Source of the DNA: Pseudonocardia endophytica
GTDB lineage: Bacteria; Actinomycetota; Actinomycetes; Mycobacteriales; Pseudonocardiaceae
DNA length: 64,000 nucleotides
Assembly: GCF_004339565.1 (NCBI RefSeq)
Contig: NZ_SMFZ01000002.1
Coordinates: 248,001-312,000, forward strand
Reading direction: 5' to 3'
Shown: positions 42,133 to 51,114 of the stretch, one piece after another
How positions within the stretch are numbered: the stretch's first letter is position 1
Layout of the letters: each line of letters starts with the position of its first letter
The notes under the pieces: generated by a model
The model's input: only the letters and a program-made list of their open reading frames with translations
What the model was told of the DNA's origin: nothing
The model's database searches: none
Position numbers and translations under genes: made by a program

Positions 42133-43344
42133 GTGAAGCTGGTCGACCACTTTCAGTACGGCCTGAACTCGCCCATCTGCCTGACCTGGGAGCTCACCTA
42201 CGCGTGCAACCTCGCGTGCGTGCACTGCCTGTCCTCGTCCGGCCGCCGCGACCCGCGTGAGCTCGACACCGCGGAGGCCAAGGCCGTCATCGACGAGCTG
42301 CAGCGGATGCAGGTCTTCTACATCAACATCGGTGGTGGGGAGCCCACGGTCCGTCCGGACTTCTGGGAGCTGCTCGACTACTCGATCGACCACGACGTCG
42401 GCGTCAAGTTCTCCACGAACGGGATCAAGCTCGACAAGAAGCGGGCGGCCCAGCTGGCCGCGACCGACTACGTCGACATCCAGATCTCGATGGACGGGGC
42501 GACGGCCGCGGTCAACGACCACGTGCGCGGCCCCGGCTCGTTCGACACGTCGATCCGCGCGCTGGAGAACCTGGCCGAGGCCGGCTTCGGCCAGCCGAAG
42601 ATCTCGGTCGTGATGACCCGCGAGAACGTCGACCAGCTCGACGACTTCAAGGCCATCGCGGACAAGTACAACGCCCAGCTGCGGATCACGCGCCTGCGCC
42701 CGTCCGGCCGCGGTGCCGACGTCTGGGACGAGCTGCACCCGACCGCTCCGCAGCAGAAGCAGCTCTACGACTGGCTGGTGGCGAACGGCGACAACGTCCT
42801 GACCGGCGACTCGTTCTTCCACCTCTCGGCGTTCGGCGAGGCACTGCCCGGCCTGAACCTGTGCGGTGCAGGCCGGGTGGTCTGCCTGATCGACCCGGTC
42901 GGCGACGTCTACGCCTGCCCGTTCGCGATCCACGAGAACTTCCTCGCGGGCAACGTCCGCTCGCCCGGCGGCTTCCAGGAGGTGTGGGAGAACTCCGAGC
43001 TGTTCACCGAGCTGCGCCAGCCGCAGACCGGCGGTGCCTGCGCCTCCTGCAACCACTACGACTCCTGCCAGGGCGGGTGCATGGCGGCGAAGTTCTTCAC
43101 CGGGCTCCCGCTCGACGGCCCCGACCCGGAGTGCGTGCGCGGGTTCGGCGAGCAGATGCTGGCCGACCGGAACGCCGACACGGTGATCCCGAAGTCGGAC
43201 GTGAACCACTCGCGCTCGGAGCCGCGCAACTCCCGGACGCCGAAGCAGCCGACGATGCTGTCCCTTGCCCCGCCGCCGCGGCGTCCGGACCGGATGTGCG
43301 ACGAGAGCCCGCTGGCCGACTACGCACCCGTCGCCGGGAGCTGA
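42133..43344 (+). CDS. mftC: Mycofactocin radical SAM maturase MftC
   Basis: 403 residues from GTG 42133. The radical-SAM cluster motif CNLACVHC is at about residues 25-32, followed by NIGGGEPTVRPDFWEL. The C-terminal SPASM part has CGAGRVVCLIDPVGDVYACP and CASCNHYDSCQGGC, binding auxiliary Fe-S clusters. It oxidatively decarboxylates the C-terminal Tyr of MftA and cross-links it to Val. The last 45 residues (RSEPRNSRTPKQPTML onward) extend past the SPASM domain. The stop overlaps the possible start region of the fused oxidoreductase gene. Confidence 0.97.
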   Translation: MKLVDHFQYGLNSPICLTWELTYACNLACVHCLSSSGRRDPRELDTAEAKAVIDELQRMQVFYINIGGGEPTVRPDFWELLDYSIDHDVGVKFSTNGIKLDKKRAAQLAATDYVDIQISMDGATAAVNDHVRGPGSFDTSIRALENLAEAGFGQPKISVVMTRENVDQLDDFKAIADKYNAQLRITRLRPSGRGADVWDELHPTAPQQKQLYDWLVANGDNVLTGDSFFHLSAFGEALPGLNLCGAGRVVCLIDPVGDVYACPFAIHENFLAGNVRSPGGFQEVWENSELFTELRQPQTGGACASCNHYDSCQGGCMAAKFFTGLPLDGPDPECVRGFGEQMLADRNADTVIPKSDVNHSRSEPRNSRTPKQPTMLSLAPPPRRPDRMCDESPLADYAPVAGS

Positions 43345-46300
43345 CACGGACCTGCTGACGGGGCCCGTCGACCTGCATGGTCGGCGGGCCCCGTCGCGTG
43401 TGCTCTTCGGTCCACACGAGACGAACCTCGGCGGTGGTCGGTCGTTCTCGTCCCGGCACGTCGCGTACTACGCGCGCCGGGCCGCAGGTGGGGCGGGCGT
43501 GATCGTCACCGAGATCGCGTCGGTGCACCCGTCGGACCATCCGTACGCGTACGCCCCGGCCGCCCACTCGGCCGCGGCCGGGTGGGCGGCGATCGCTGCG
43601 GCGTGCCGGCCGTTCGGGACGCTCGTGCTGGCCGGGCTCGGGCACGCGGGCGGACAGGGGTCGACGGCGCACACCCGCACCCCGTTGTGGGGTCCGTCGC
43701 GGGTGCCGGACGTGGTCAGCCGCGAGGTGCCGGTCCCGATGGAGCGGCCGGAGATCGACGCGCTGCTCGACGGGTTCCGCTCGGCCGCGTCCGCCGCCGT
43801 CCGGTCCGGTCTGGACGGTGTCGAGGTGAACGGCGGCCAGCACTCGCTGCTGCGCCAGTTCCTGTCCGGCCTGACGAACCACCGCGAGGACTCCTACGGC
43901 ACCGACCGGGCCCTCCTGTTGCGCGAGGTGCTGACAGCGGTCCGCGACGGTCTCGGCCCGGCTCCGATCCTCGGCCTGCGGTTGTGCGTCGACGAGCTCG
44001 CGCCGTGGGCGGGGATCACGCCGTCCGACGGAATCGCGCTCGCCGCCTCGGTGGCCGGTTCGGTGGACTACCTCGTCCCGGTGCGGGGCAGTGCTCTGTC
44101 GGTCGGGGCGACCCGGCCGGACATGCACACGGCGCCGGGCTTCAACCGGGATGTCTGCGCGGGGGTGCGGGCCGCCGTCGCCTGCGCCGCCTCGATCGTG
44201 TGGCAGGGCAGCGTCGTCGACCCGGCCGACGCGGCCGCCGGGCTGCTCGACGGCACGGCCGATCTCGTCGAGATGACCCGGGCGCAGATCGCCGATCCGG
44301 ACCTCGTCGAGCTCGTCCGCGCCGGGACGCCCGAGCGGATCCGGCCCTGCAGCCTGTCCAACCAGGGCGTCGCGCGCGATCCACGCAACCCGGTCGTCGG
44401 CGACGAGATCGAGCCTCGCTCCGGGTTCGAGACGACCGAACCGGATCTGTCCGGTGTGGACGACCTGTCCCGCAGCGTGATCGTCGTCGGCGGAGGGCCC
44501 GCGGGATGCGAGGCGGCCCGGACGCGCGCGCTGCGCGGGCACCGCGTGACGCTGTTCGAGCGCTCGTCCCGTCTCGGCGGGGCATTACGTCTCGCCGCGT
44601 CCCTGCCGGGGCGAGGGCGGTGGGACGTGCTCGCCGACTGGTGGACCGCCGAGCTGGACCGGCTCGGCGTGGACGTCCGGACCGGCGTCGAGTTCGGGCC
44701 CGACGACGTCGCCGCGGCTCGCGCAGCGGGCACGGAGATCCTGGTCGCGACGGGTTCGCGCCCGCCGGGCCCTCTCGTCCGGACCGATCCGGTCACTGTC
44801 GGCGCCGCCGCGACCGGTCCGGGGATCAGCGACCCGCTGGCCGGCCCCGGAGCGACCGGATCCCCGCCCGAGCTCGGCCCCGCGGTGTCGGTCGTGCCGG
44901 CCGCCGAGTTCGTCGGCGCCGTCCACGAGGCCGGGTCCGTGAACGTTGTGGTCGGCTCGGCGACCGGGAGAGGCGACGCCGCGGCGCACGACGTGATCGT
45001 CTACGACCCGGTCGGCGACGCCGTCGGCGCCGGTATCGCGGAGATGGTCGCCGCCGCCGGGGTGACGTGCCGGCTCGTGACCCCGGACGCCGTGGCCGCC
45101 GACCGGCTCGGCCGGACCGGCGGGCTCGCCGACGCGAACGCCCGGCTGGAGCGGGCCGGCGTCGAACGTGTGACGTTCTCCCGCATCGACTCGGCCGCCG
45201 ACGGCGTCGTGACCCTGATCGACGTGCACACCGACGCCCGGAGGAACGTCCCCCGCGCCCTGGTCGTCGACTGTTCGGCGCGCCTGCCCGACGAGCCGCG
45301 CTGGGCTGCGGACCTGCCGCGAGCCGGGGACTGCGTCGCGCCGCGGACGGTCGCCGAGGCGGTCCGGGAGGGCCGGCGCGTCGCGCTGGCTCACGACCGG
45401 ACCGGGACGCGGCGCGTTCCGGCGGACGTGACCGTCTCCGCGTCGGACGCAGCTCCGGCCGTGGCGGATCGTCGGCCGGAACCGGTCGGAGTGGGCGACC
45501 GGTCGTCCGGGAACGTCGTGCGAGTTCCGGACGGCTTTCGCCCACCGGGTCGCCGGGGGCCGGAGCAGGCCATGGCGGATGTCGGCTCGTCGTCCGGAGA
45601 GGTCGTACGCGTCTCGGACGACCTGCTCCGGCCGGACCGTCGGGAGCCGGACGGTGACGAGCCGGGCGGAGGCTCCCTTCTCCACACCCCGCTCCGGATC
45701 GGACCGCGGACGGTGCGCAACCGGATCGTGTTCACCGCCCATCTCACCGGGTACGCGACCGGCGGGCTGCCGACCGAGCGGCACGCCGCGTACTACGCCG
45801 CACGGGCGCGGGGAGGCGCCGGCATGGTGATCACCGAGGAGCACTCGGTGCTGCCCGACGACCGGCCCTACGAGCGGGTCATCCGCGGCCACGACCCGGC
45901 CGTCGTTCCCGGACATCGCCGGATCACCGACGCGGTGCACGCGCACGGCGCCGTCGTGCTCGCCCAGCTCAACCACAACGGCGGGCAGTCGTCCGGGATG
46001 TACTCCCGCCTGCCCGTGCGAGCGCCGTCAGCCCTGCCGGACCCGATGTTCCGCGAGGTCGCGGTCGCGATGACCGAGCGGGACGTCGCGGACGTCGTCG
46101 CCGGGTACGTGCGCACGGCCGAGCTCTGCGTCGCAGGCGGCTACGACGGCGTCGAACTGCAGTGCTCGCACGCCTCGCTGCTGCGGATGTTCCTGTCCCC
46201 GGCCACGAACCGGCGCACCGACGGCTACGGCGGCTCACCGGAGCGGCGGGCGCGGGTCCTCGTCGAGGTCGTCGACGCGGTGCGCGAGGCGATCGGTCCG

Positions 46301-47635
46301 GACCGGGTGCTCGGCGTCCGGCTCGGGGCGGCCGAGCGGATCCCCGGAGGTCTGGACCTCGAGGAGGGTGTCGAGCACGCCCGGATCGTGGAGGCGACCG
46401 GGCGCGTCGACTACCTGAGCACCTCGATCGGCGTCGCCACCGCCTCGCTGTACCTCATCGAGGCGTCGATGCACACGCCGTCCGGCTACGCCTCGTTCAT
46501 CCCGTCCGCGTTCCGGCGGGCCGTCTCGCTACCTGTGCTGGGTGTCGGTCGGTTCACCACGCCGGAGCAGGCGGCATCCACGGTGGACGGCGGTGCGTGC
46601 GATCTCGTCGGTGTCGCACGTGGACAGATCGCCGATCCGGAGTTCGCCGCGAAGGCGGCCGACGGCAGGCCGGTGCGCCACTGCGTCGGGTGCAACCAGG
46701 AGTGCGTCGGCCGGGTCGGGCTGAACCTGCCGCTCGGCTGCGCGGTCGACCCGGACGCGGGACGTGAGTGGCTGATGCAGCCGGAGTTGTCGCACCGCAG
46801 CCGGAACGTGGCGGTCGTCGGCGGCGGACCGGCCGGACTGTCCGCCGCGACGGCACTCGCCGGGCGCGGCCACCGGGTGACGCTGTACGAGCGCGGGCCG
46901 TCGACCGGTGGCCAGGTCGCGCTCGCCGCCGTGGCGCCGGGACGCTCCGAGATCGGCGCCGCCGTGGACGACCTCGCCGCCGCGTGCGCACGGTCCGGTG
47001 TGACCATCCGAACCGGACACGAGGTGCGCTCGATCGACGACGTCGACCCCTCGACGGACGCCGTCGTGCTCGCGACCGGCTCCGTGTCGTCGGTCCCGCA
47101 CTGGGGAGGGCCGGGCGTCGTGCCGGTGCACGACGTCCTGTCCGGCACCGCCTCGCCGACCGGACGCGTGCTCGTCGTCGACGAGCTGGGGTTCCATCAG
47201 GCGACGTCGGTCGCCGAGCTCCTGGCCCGCCGGGGCTGCGATGTGGAGATCGTGACGCCCGCACTCGTCGTCGGACAGGACCTCGGCCTCACGCTGGACC
47301 GGGAGGGCTTCCGGCGGCGCGCGCACGCGGCCGGGATCGTCGCCACTGCCGATCGCGTGGTCGTCGCCGTCGAGGACCGGGTCGTGACGCTCCTGCACCA
47401 CCCGACCGGCGCGCACGAGCACCGGCGGGTGGACGCCGTCGTGCACGCTCTGTCCACAACGCCCTGTGATGATCTGTGGACAGTTCTGCGACGTGGGCCG
47501 ATCCCGGTGCACCGCATCGGTGACTGCCTCGCTCCGCGCCGGGTCGACGCGGCGATCCGGGAGGGTGAGCGGGTCGCCGTCGAGATCGACGCCGGCCGCC
47601 CGGCATCCTGGACACCGTGCTCCTCGGCGACCTGA
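43265..47635 (+). CDS. Fused tandem mycofactocin-system FadH/OYE-family oxidoreductases (types 1 and 2)
   Basis: One 1456-residue frame contains two full 2,4-dienoyl-CoA-reductase-like modules. Module 1: an OYE TIM barrel (about 30-365, VLFGPHETNLGGG, VEVNGGQHSLLRQFLSGLTN), then FAD/NAD domains from VIVVGGGPAGCEAAR (near 405). Module 2: a barrel (about 805-1130, GGAGMVITEEHSVLP, TNRRTDGYGGSPERR), the 4Fe-4S motif C-x2-C-x3-C-x11-C near 1138, and VAVVGGGPAGLSAAT near 1180. Module 1 keeps only one Cys at that motif. These resemble the two separate mycofactocin-associated OYE families usually encoded side by side. The start is uncertain: TTG 43265 overlaps mftC; CTG 43352 would fit the fold; GTG 43400 removes the first strand. 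It occupies the usual mftD position. Confidence 0.88.
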   Translation: MPRRRGVRTGCATRARWPTTHPSPGADTDLLTGPVDLHGRRAPSRVLFGPHETNLGGGRSFSSRHVAYYARRAAGGAGVIVTEIASVHPSDHPYAYAPAAHSAAAGWAAIAAACRPFGTLVLAGLGHAGGQGSTAHTRTPLWGPSRVPDVVSREVPVPMERPEIDALLDGFRSAASAAVRSGLDGVEVNGGQHSLLRQFLSGLTNHREDSYGTDRALLLREVLTAVRDGLGPAPILGLRLCVDELAPWAGITPSDGIALAASVAGSVDYLVPVRGSALSVGATRPDMHTAPGFNRDVCAGVRAAVACAASIVWQGSVVDPADAAAGLLDGTADLVEMTRAQIADPDLVELVRAGTPERIRPCSLSNQGVARDPRNPVVGDEIEPRSGFETTEPDLSGVDDLSRSVIVVGGGPAGCEAARTRALRGHRVTLFERSSRLGGALRLAASLPGRGRWDVLADWWTAELDRLGVDVRTGVEFGPDDVAAARAAGTEILVATGSRPPGPLVRTDPVTVGAAATGPGISDPLAGPGATGSPPELGPAVSVVPAAEFVGAVHEAGSVNVVVGSATGRGDAAAHDVIVYDPVGDAVGAGIAEMVAAAGVTCRLVTPDAVAADRLGRTGGLADANARLERAGVERVTFSRIDSAADGVVTLIDVHTDARRNVPRALVVDCSARLPDEPRWAADLPRAGDCVAPRTVAEAVREGRRVALAHDRTGTRRVPADVTVSASDAAPAVADRRPEPVGVGDRSSGNVVRVPDGFRPPGRRGPEQAMADVGSSSGEVVRVSDDLLRPDRREPDGDEPGGGSLLHTPLRIGPRTVRNRIVFTAHLTGYATGGLPTERHAAYYAARARGGAGMVITEEHSVLPDDRPYERVIRGHDPAVVPGHRRITDAVHAHGAVVLAQLNHNGGQSSGMYSRLPVRAPSALPDPMFREVAVAMTERDVADVVAGYVRTAELCVAGGYDGVELQCSHASLLRMFLSPATNRRTDGYGGSPERRARVLVEVVDAVREAIGPDRVLGVRLGAAERIPGGLDLEEGVEHARIVEATGRVDYLSTSIGVATASLYLIEASMHTPSGYASFIPSAFRRAVSLPVLGVGRFTTPEQAASTVDGGACDLVGVARGQIADPEFAAKAADGRPVRHCVGCNQECVGRVGLNLPLGCAVDPDAGREWLMQPELSHRSRNVAVVGGGPAGLSAATALAGRGHRVTLYERGPSTGGQVALAAVAPGRSEIGAAVDDLAAACARSGVTIRTGHEVRSIDDVDPSTDAVVLATGSVSSVPHWGGPGVVPVHDVLSGTASPTGRVLVVDELGFHQATSVAELLARRGCDVEIVTPALVVGQDLGLTLDREGFRRRAHAAGIVATADRVVVAVEDRVVTLLHHPTGAHEHRRVDAVVHALSTTPCDDLWTVLRRGPIPVHRIGDCLAPRRVDAAIREGERVAVEIDAGRPASWTPCSSAT

Positions 47636-48321
47636 CCTGGACCGACCTCGACGACCGGCCGCGTGCGCTCGTCGTACCGGTCGGGTCGGTGGAGCAGCAC
47701 GGGCCGCACCTGCCGATGACGACCGACGTGCGGGTCGCCGAGGCCGTCGCCGCGGGTCTGCACGACCGCGATCCCGATCTCGTGCTCGCCCCGGCGCTGT
47801 CCTACGGCGCCGCCGGGGAGCACGAGGGCTTCCCGGGCACGGTCTCGCTGGGCCACGAGGCGCTGTACACCGTGCTCGTCGAGTACGGACGGTCCGCGTG
47901 CCGCTGGGCCGCGCGCCTGCTGTTCGTGAACGGGCACGGCGGCAACGTGGCGACGCTGACGGACGCGGTCGACCGCCTGCGCTTCGAGGCGCGCGACGTC
48001 GCGTGGTTGGCCTGCGTGCCGGCACGCGACGCCGGGGTCCCGCTCGACGCGCACGCCGGGCGGGTCGAGACGTCGCTGATGCTGGCGCTGGCGCCGCACC
48101 TGGTCCGCACCGACGCCGCCGCCGCGGGCGCCACTGCACCGCTGCGCGAGCTGATCGACGATATGCGGGCGGGCGGCGTCGCCGCGGTCAGCCGGAACGG
48201 CGTGCTCGGTGACCCGTCCGGTGCCTCCGCCGAGGAGGGACGACGGCTGCTGGACGGCATGGTCGCGGCCGCCGCGGCGTCCGTCGCACGCTGGGAACCC
48301 GACGGCGGCCGGCTGGCGTAG
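47617..48321 (+). CDS. mftE: Mycofactocin system creatininase-family peptidase MftE
   Basis: 234 residues from GTG 47617, overlapping the fused oxidoreductase stop by 19 bp. Metal-site motifs are LVVPVGSVEQHGPHLPM (near residue 20), FVNGHGGNVATL and AGRVETSLMLAL with a conserved Glu. It cleaves the modified MftA to free the C-terminal Val-Tyr-derived dipeptide. The C-terminus (RWEPDGGRLA) runs into a short tandem duplication that continues past the stop. Confidence 0.95.
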   Translation: MLLGDLTWTDLDDRPRALVVPVGSVEQHGPHLPMTTDVRVAEAVAAGLHDRDPDLVLAPALSYGAAGEHEGFPGTVSLGHEALYTVLVEYGRSACRWAARLLFVNGHGGNVATLTDAVDRLRFEARDVAWLACVPARDAGVPLDAHAGRVETSLMLALAPHLVRTDAAAAGATAPLRELIDDMRAGGVAAVSRNGVLGDPSGASAEEGRRLLDGMVAAAAASVARWEPDGGRLA

Positions 48322-48380
48322 CTCCGCGGGCTCCGTGCTCGGTGCCGATGCGTAGCTCCGCAGGCTCCGTGCTCAGTGCC
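48316..48380. repeat. Tandem 31-bp duplication at a convergent gene junction
   Basis: Copies at 48316-48346 and 48350-48380 (period 34 bp) differ at two positions and start GCGTAGCTCCGC. The first copy carries the mftE stop codon, the second the stop of the convergent phosphodiesterase gene. A slippage duplication may have set both gene ends. Confidence 0.85.
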
Positions 48381-49509
48381 GCCCGGCCACCAGCAACGGC
48401 ACCAGTTGCTCGGCCGACGTCAGAGATCCGTGCTGGCCGGGAAGCGTGGACAGGAACGGCTCGGCCTCCGGCCGGATCACGACCGCGCCGCCGTGCATCG
48501 CCGCGACGACGTCCCCCACCCGGTCGCGCATCCGCGGGTCCACCGGTCCGAACCACCCGCGCTCGACGGCGTCGTCGCCGCTCACGACGGTGGCGTCGTC
48601 GCCGAGCACGGCGCGCCAGGTGGCCAGCACGTCCGCCTCGGCTCCGGGGTGCGTGTAGACGTAGCGGGCCCGCGGGTCGCCGCCGAGCAGGGCGACGCCG
48701 TCGGTGAGGCGCTCGTCGTCGTCCGCGTCGTGCGCGCGGGTCACCTCGATCATCCCGTGGTCGCCGGTGATCGCCAGCACGGTGCCGGACGGCAGCTGTT
48801 CGATCATCATGCCGACGAGGTGGTCCAGCAGCCGCAGCTGCCAGCGCCACGCCGTCGAACCCGGGCCGTACAGATGGCCGAGCTTGTCCAGGTCCGGGTG
48901 GTAGCCGTAGACCAGCCGGGGGCCGGGACCATCCAATGCGGACAGCATCTCGACGGCCAGGTCTCCCGGCGCCGCGATCCCGCGGTACTCGCCGCCGCGC
49001 AGACCGGACCGGGTCAGGCCGGACCGGCGGAACTCCATGGGCGACACCGACACGACCTCGACGCCGGCGGCGGCCCCGCGCTCGAACAGCGTCGGCTCCG
49101 GCTGGACGCGTTCCGGCGCGAGCTTCTCCCGCAGATCGCTGCGCCCCTCGCTCCAGCCGAGAGCGTCGAGCAGGTGGCCCTCCACGCGGAAGCGCAGCCC
49201 GAGCGTGCCGTGCGCGCCCGGCACCATGCCGGTGCCGAGGGAGGTGAGGCTGATCGGCGTCGTCGACGGGAAGCCGACGGTCAGCGGCCCGGCGTCGGCC
49301 ATCGCGGACAGCACCGGCGCGTCCGCCGCGTACTCGGTGAGCAGCTCGCGGCCCAGCCCGTCGATCAGCAGCAACGCCGCGGCGCGGACCGGCTCGAACG
49401 CGAACACCGGCGGGGCCTGCGACGGCGCCGAGCCGAGCGCGGCGAGCAGCGACGGCACGACGTCGGCGAGCGTCCCGGCTCCGTAGCGCGGCAGGAGGAC
49501 ATCGGTCAC
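48373..49509 (-). CDS. Alkaline-phosphatase-superfamily phosphodiesterase / nucleotide pyrophosphatase
   Basis: 378 residues from GTG 49509. Metal-binding motifs of the superfamily are LLIDGLGRELL (near 58), FPSTTPISLTSLGTGMVPG with the nucleophile Thr/Ser (near 87), YGYHPDLDKLGHLYG (near 203), AITGDHGMIEV and the final PGQHGSLT. The family hydrolyses phosphodiesters or pyrophosphates. It is on the opposite strand between mftE and mftF, so it interrupts the mft operon; such a gene could act on an activated sugar or cofactor, which is speculation. Confidence 0.85.
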   Translation of the reverse strand: MTDVLLPRYGAGTLADVVPSLLAALGSAPSQAPPVFAFEPVRAAALLLIDGLGRELLTEYAADAPVLSAMADAGPLTVGFPSTTPISLTSLGTGMVPGAHGTLGLRFRVEGHLLDALGWSEGRSDLREKLAPERVQPEPTLFERGAAAGVEVVSVSPMEFRRSGLTRSGLRGGEYRGIAAPGDLAVEMLSALDGPGPRLVYGYHPDLDKLGHLYGPGSTAWRWQLRLLDHLVGMMIEQLPSGTVLAITGDHGMIEVTRAHDADDDERLTDGVALLGGDPRARYVYTHPGAEADVLATWRAVLGDDATVVSGDDAVERGWFGPVDPRMRDRVGDVVAAMHGGAVVIRPEAEPFLSTLPGQHGSLTSAEQLVPLLVAGRH

Positions 49510-49554
49510 CCGCCCAGTCTCACCGGTGATCCGCACCGGGCGGAAGGCCGTGGT

Positions 49555-51114
49555 GTGACCGGCGCCGTGTCGACGCACGATCCGGCCGGATGGAACCCTC
49601 GGCCGGTGCACGCCACCGACGGCCCGTCCGACCTCCGTCTGCCCGACGGGTTCACGGTCGCGCTCGACCGGCGGGTGCGCCGGATCGACGGCGGTGCGGC
49701 GCTGCTCGGAGGCGCGCCACCCCGGCTCGTCCACCTCGGGACGGCGGCCGTCCGCCTCCTGGACGGGACCGACCGGATCACGGTGGCGGACGCGACGACC
49801 CGTGCCCTGTCGCGCCGGCTGCTGGACACCGGCATGGCCCACCCGGTCGTCCCGCGCGCGGACCGGTCCGCCCAGAACGCGGACGACGGCCGACCCGGAC
49901 CGCCCGTGCACGCCGTCCCGGGGCCGGAGCAGGTCACGGTCGTCGTCCCGGTGAAGGACCGCCCGTTGGACCGGCTGCTGGCCGCGCTCCCGCCCGGTCT
50001 CGGCGGCCTCGTCGTCGTCGACGACGGGTCGGACGACCCCGATCTCGTCGCCCGCGGCGTCGTCGAAGCCGGCGGCACGGTGCTGCGACATCGGTCGCCG
50101 CGCGGTCCGGCGGCGGCCCGCAACGCCGGGCTCGCCGCGGCGGGGACCGCGTTCGTGGTGTTCCTGGACTCCGACGTCGTGCCGCGCGACGGGTGGCTGG
50201 AGCCGCTGCTCGCGCACACCGCGGATCCGGCGGTCGGCCTGGTCGCGCCACGGATCGTCGCGCTCGACGCCGGTCCGGGAGGGGTGGGCCCCTCCGCGGT
50301 GGTCGCGCGGTACGAGGCCGTCCGGTCCTCGTTGGACCTGGGTCCGGATCCGGCGCTGATCGTGCCCCGCTCGCGCGTCGCGTACGTGCCGAGCGCGGCG
50401 ATGCTGGTGCGGGTCGCCGCCGTCGGCGGTACGGCCTTCGACGAGGACATGCACGTCGCCGAGGACGTCGACCTGGTCCTGCGGCTGCACGCGCGCGGCT
50501 GGCGGATGCGCTTCGAACCGTCCGCCCGGGTGGCGCACGACCATCGCACCCGGCCGTCGGAGTGGTTGCGCCGCAAGGCGTTCTACGGGACCGGCGCGGC
50601 ACCGCTGGCGCTGCGCCACCCCGGTGCGGTGCCGCCCGTGGTGCTCTCGCCGTGGTCGGCGGCCGTCTGTGGGCTGCTCCTCGCGCAGCGGCGGCCCGCG
50701 GTCCTGGCCGCGGGCGTCGTGACGGCGGTGGCCACGGAACGACTGTCACGCAAGCTGACCAGGTTGCGCCGGCCGCGGACGAGCGCCGCCCGGCTCACCG
50801 GGCTCGGGCTGGCCGGTGCGGTGTGGCAGACCGGTTCGGCGCTCACCCGGCACTTCTGGCCGGTCGCGGCGCCGGCGATGCTGATCTCGACGCGCGCCCG
50901 CCGCGCGGTGCTCGTCGCGGCGCTGGCGGAGGGGATCGTGGACTGGTGGACCCACCGGAACCACGACCCGTCGGTGCGTCCCGGACCGGTCGGGCACCTG
51001 CTCGCGCACCGGCTCGACGACCTCGCCTACGGCACCGGTCTCTGGTGGGGCGCCGTCCGTCACGGAACCATCGCGCCGCTCCGGCCCGAGGGCCCGGCCG
51101 TGCGACGCCCTTGA
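49555..51114 (+). CDS. mftF: Mycofactocin glycosyltransferase MftF
   Basis: 519 residues from GTG 49555, with GGAAGG 7 nt upstream; GTG 49567 and 49606 are alternatives. After an N-terminal MftF-specific region with LPDGFTVALDRRVRRIDGGA, the GT2 domain starts VTVVVPVKDRPLDRLLAAL (near 129) and has VVVDDGSDDP, FLDSDVVPRDGW (DxD) and FDEDMHVAEDVDLVLRLHARG (catalytic ED). Hydrophobic C-terminal segments suggest membrane association. It adds beta-1,4-glucose units to the mycofactocin aglycone. A divergent promoter region of 45 bp separates it from the phosphodiesterase. Confidence 0.95.
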   Translation: MTGAVSTHDPAGWNPRPVHATDGPSDLRLPDGFTVALDRRVRRIDGGAALLGGAPPRLVHLGTAAVRLLDGTDRITVADATTRALSRRLLDTGMAHPVVPRADRSAQNADDGRPGPPVHAVPGPEQVTVVVPVKDRPLDRLLAALPPGLGGLVVVDDGSDDPDLVARGVVEAGGTVLRHRSPRGPAAARNAGLAAAGTAFVVFLDSDVVPRDGWLEPLLAHTADPAVGLVAPRIVALDAGPGGVGPSAVVARYEAVRSSLDLGPDPALIVPRSRVAYVPSAAMLVRVAAVGGTAFDEDMHVAEDVDLVLRLHARGWRMRFEPSARVAHDHRTRPSEWLRRKAFYGTGAAPLALRHPGAVPPVVLSPWSAAVCGLLLAQRRPAVLAAGVVTAVATERLSRKLTRLRRPRTSAARLTGLGLAGAVWQTGSALTRHFWPVAAPAMLISTRARRAVLVAALAEGIVDWWTHRNHDPSVRPGPVGHLLAHRLDDLAYGTGLWWGAVRHGTIAPLRPEGPAVRRP

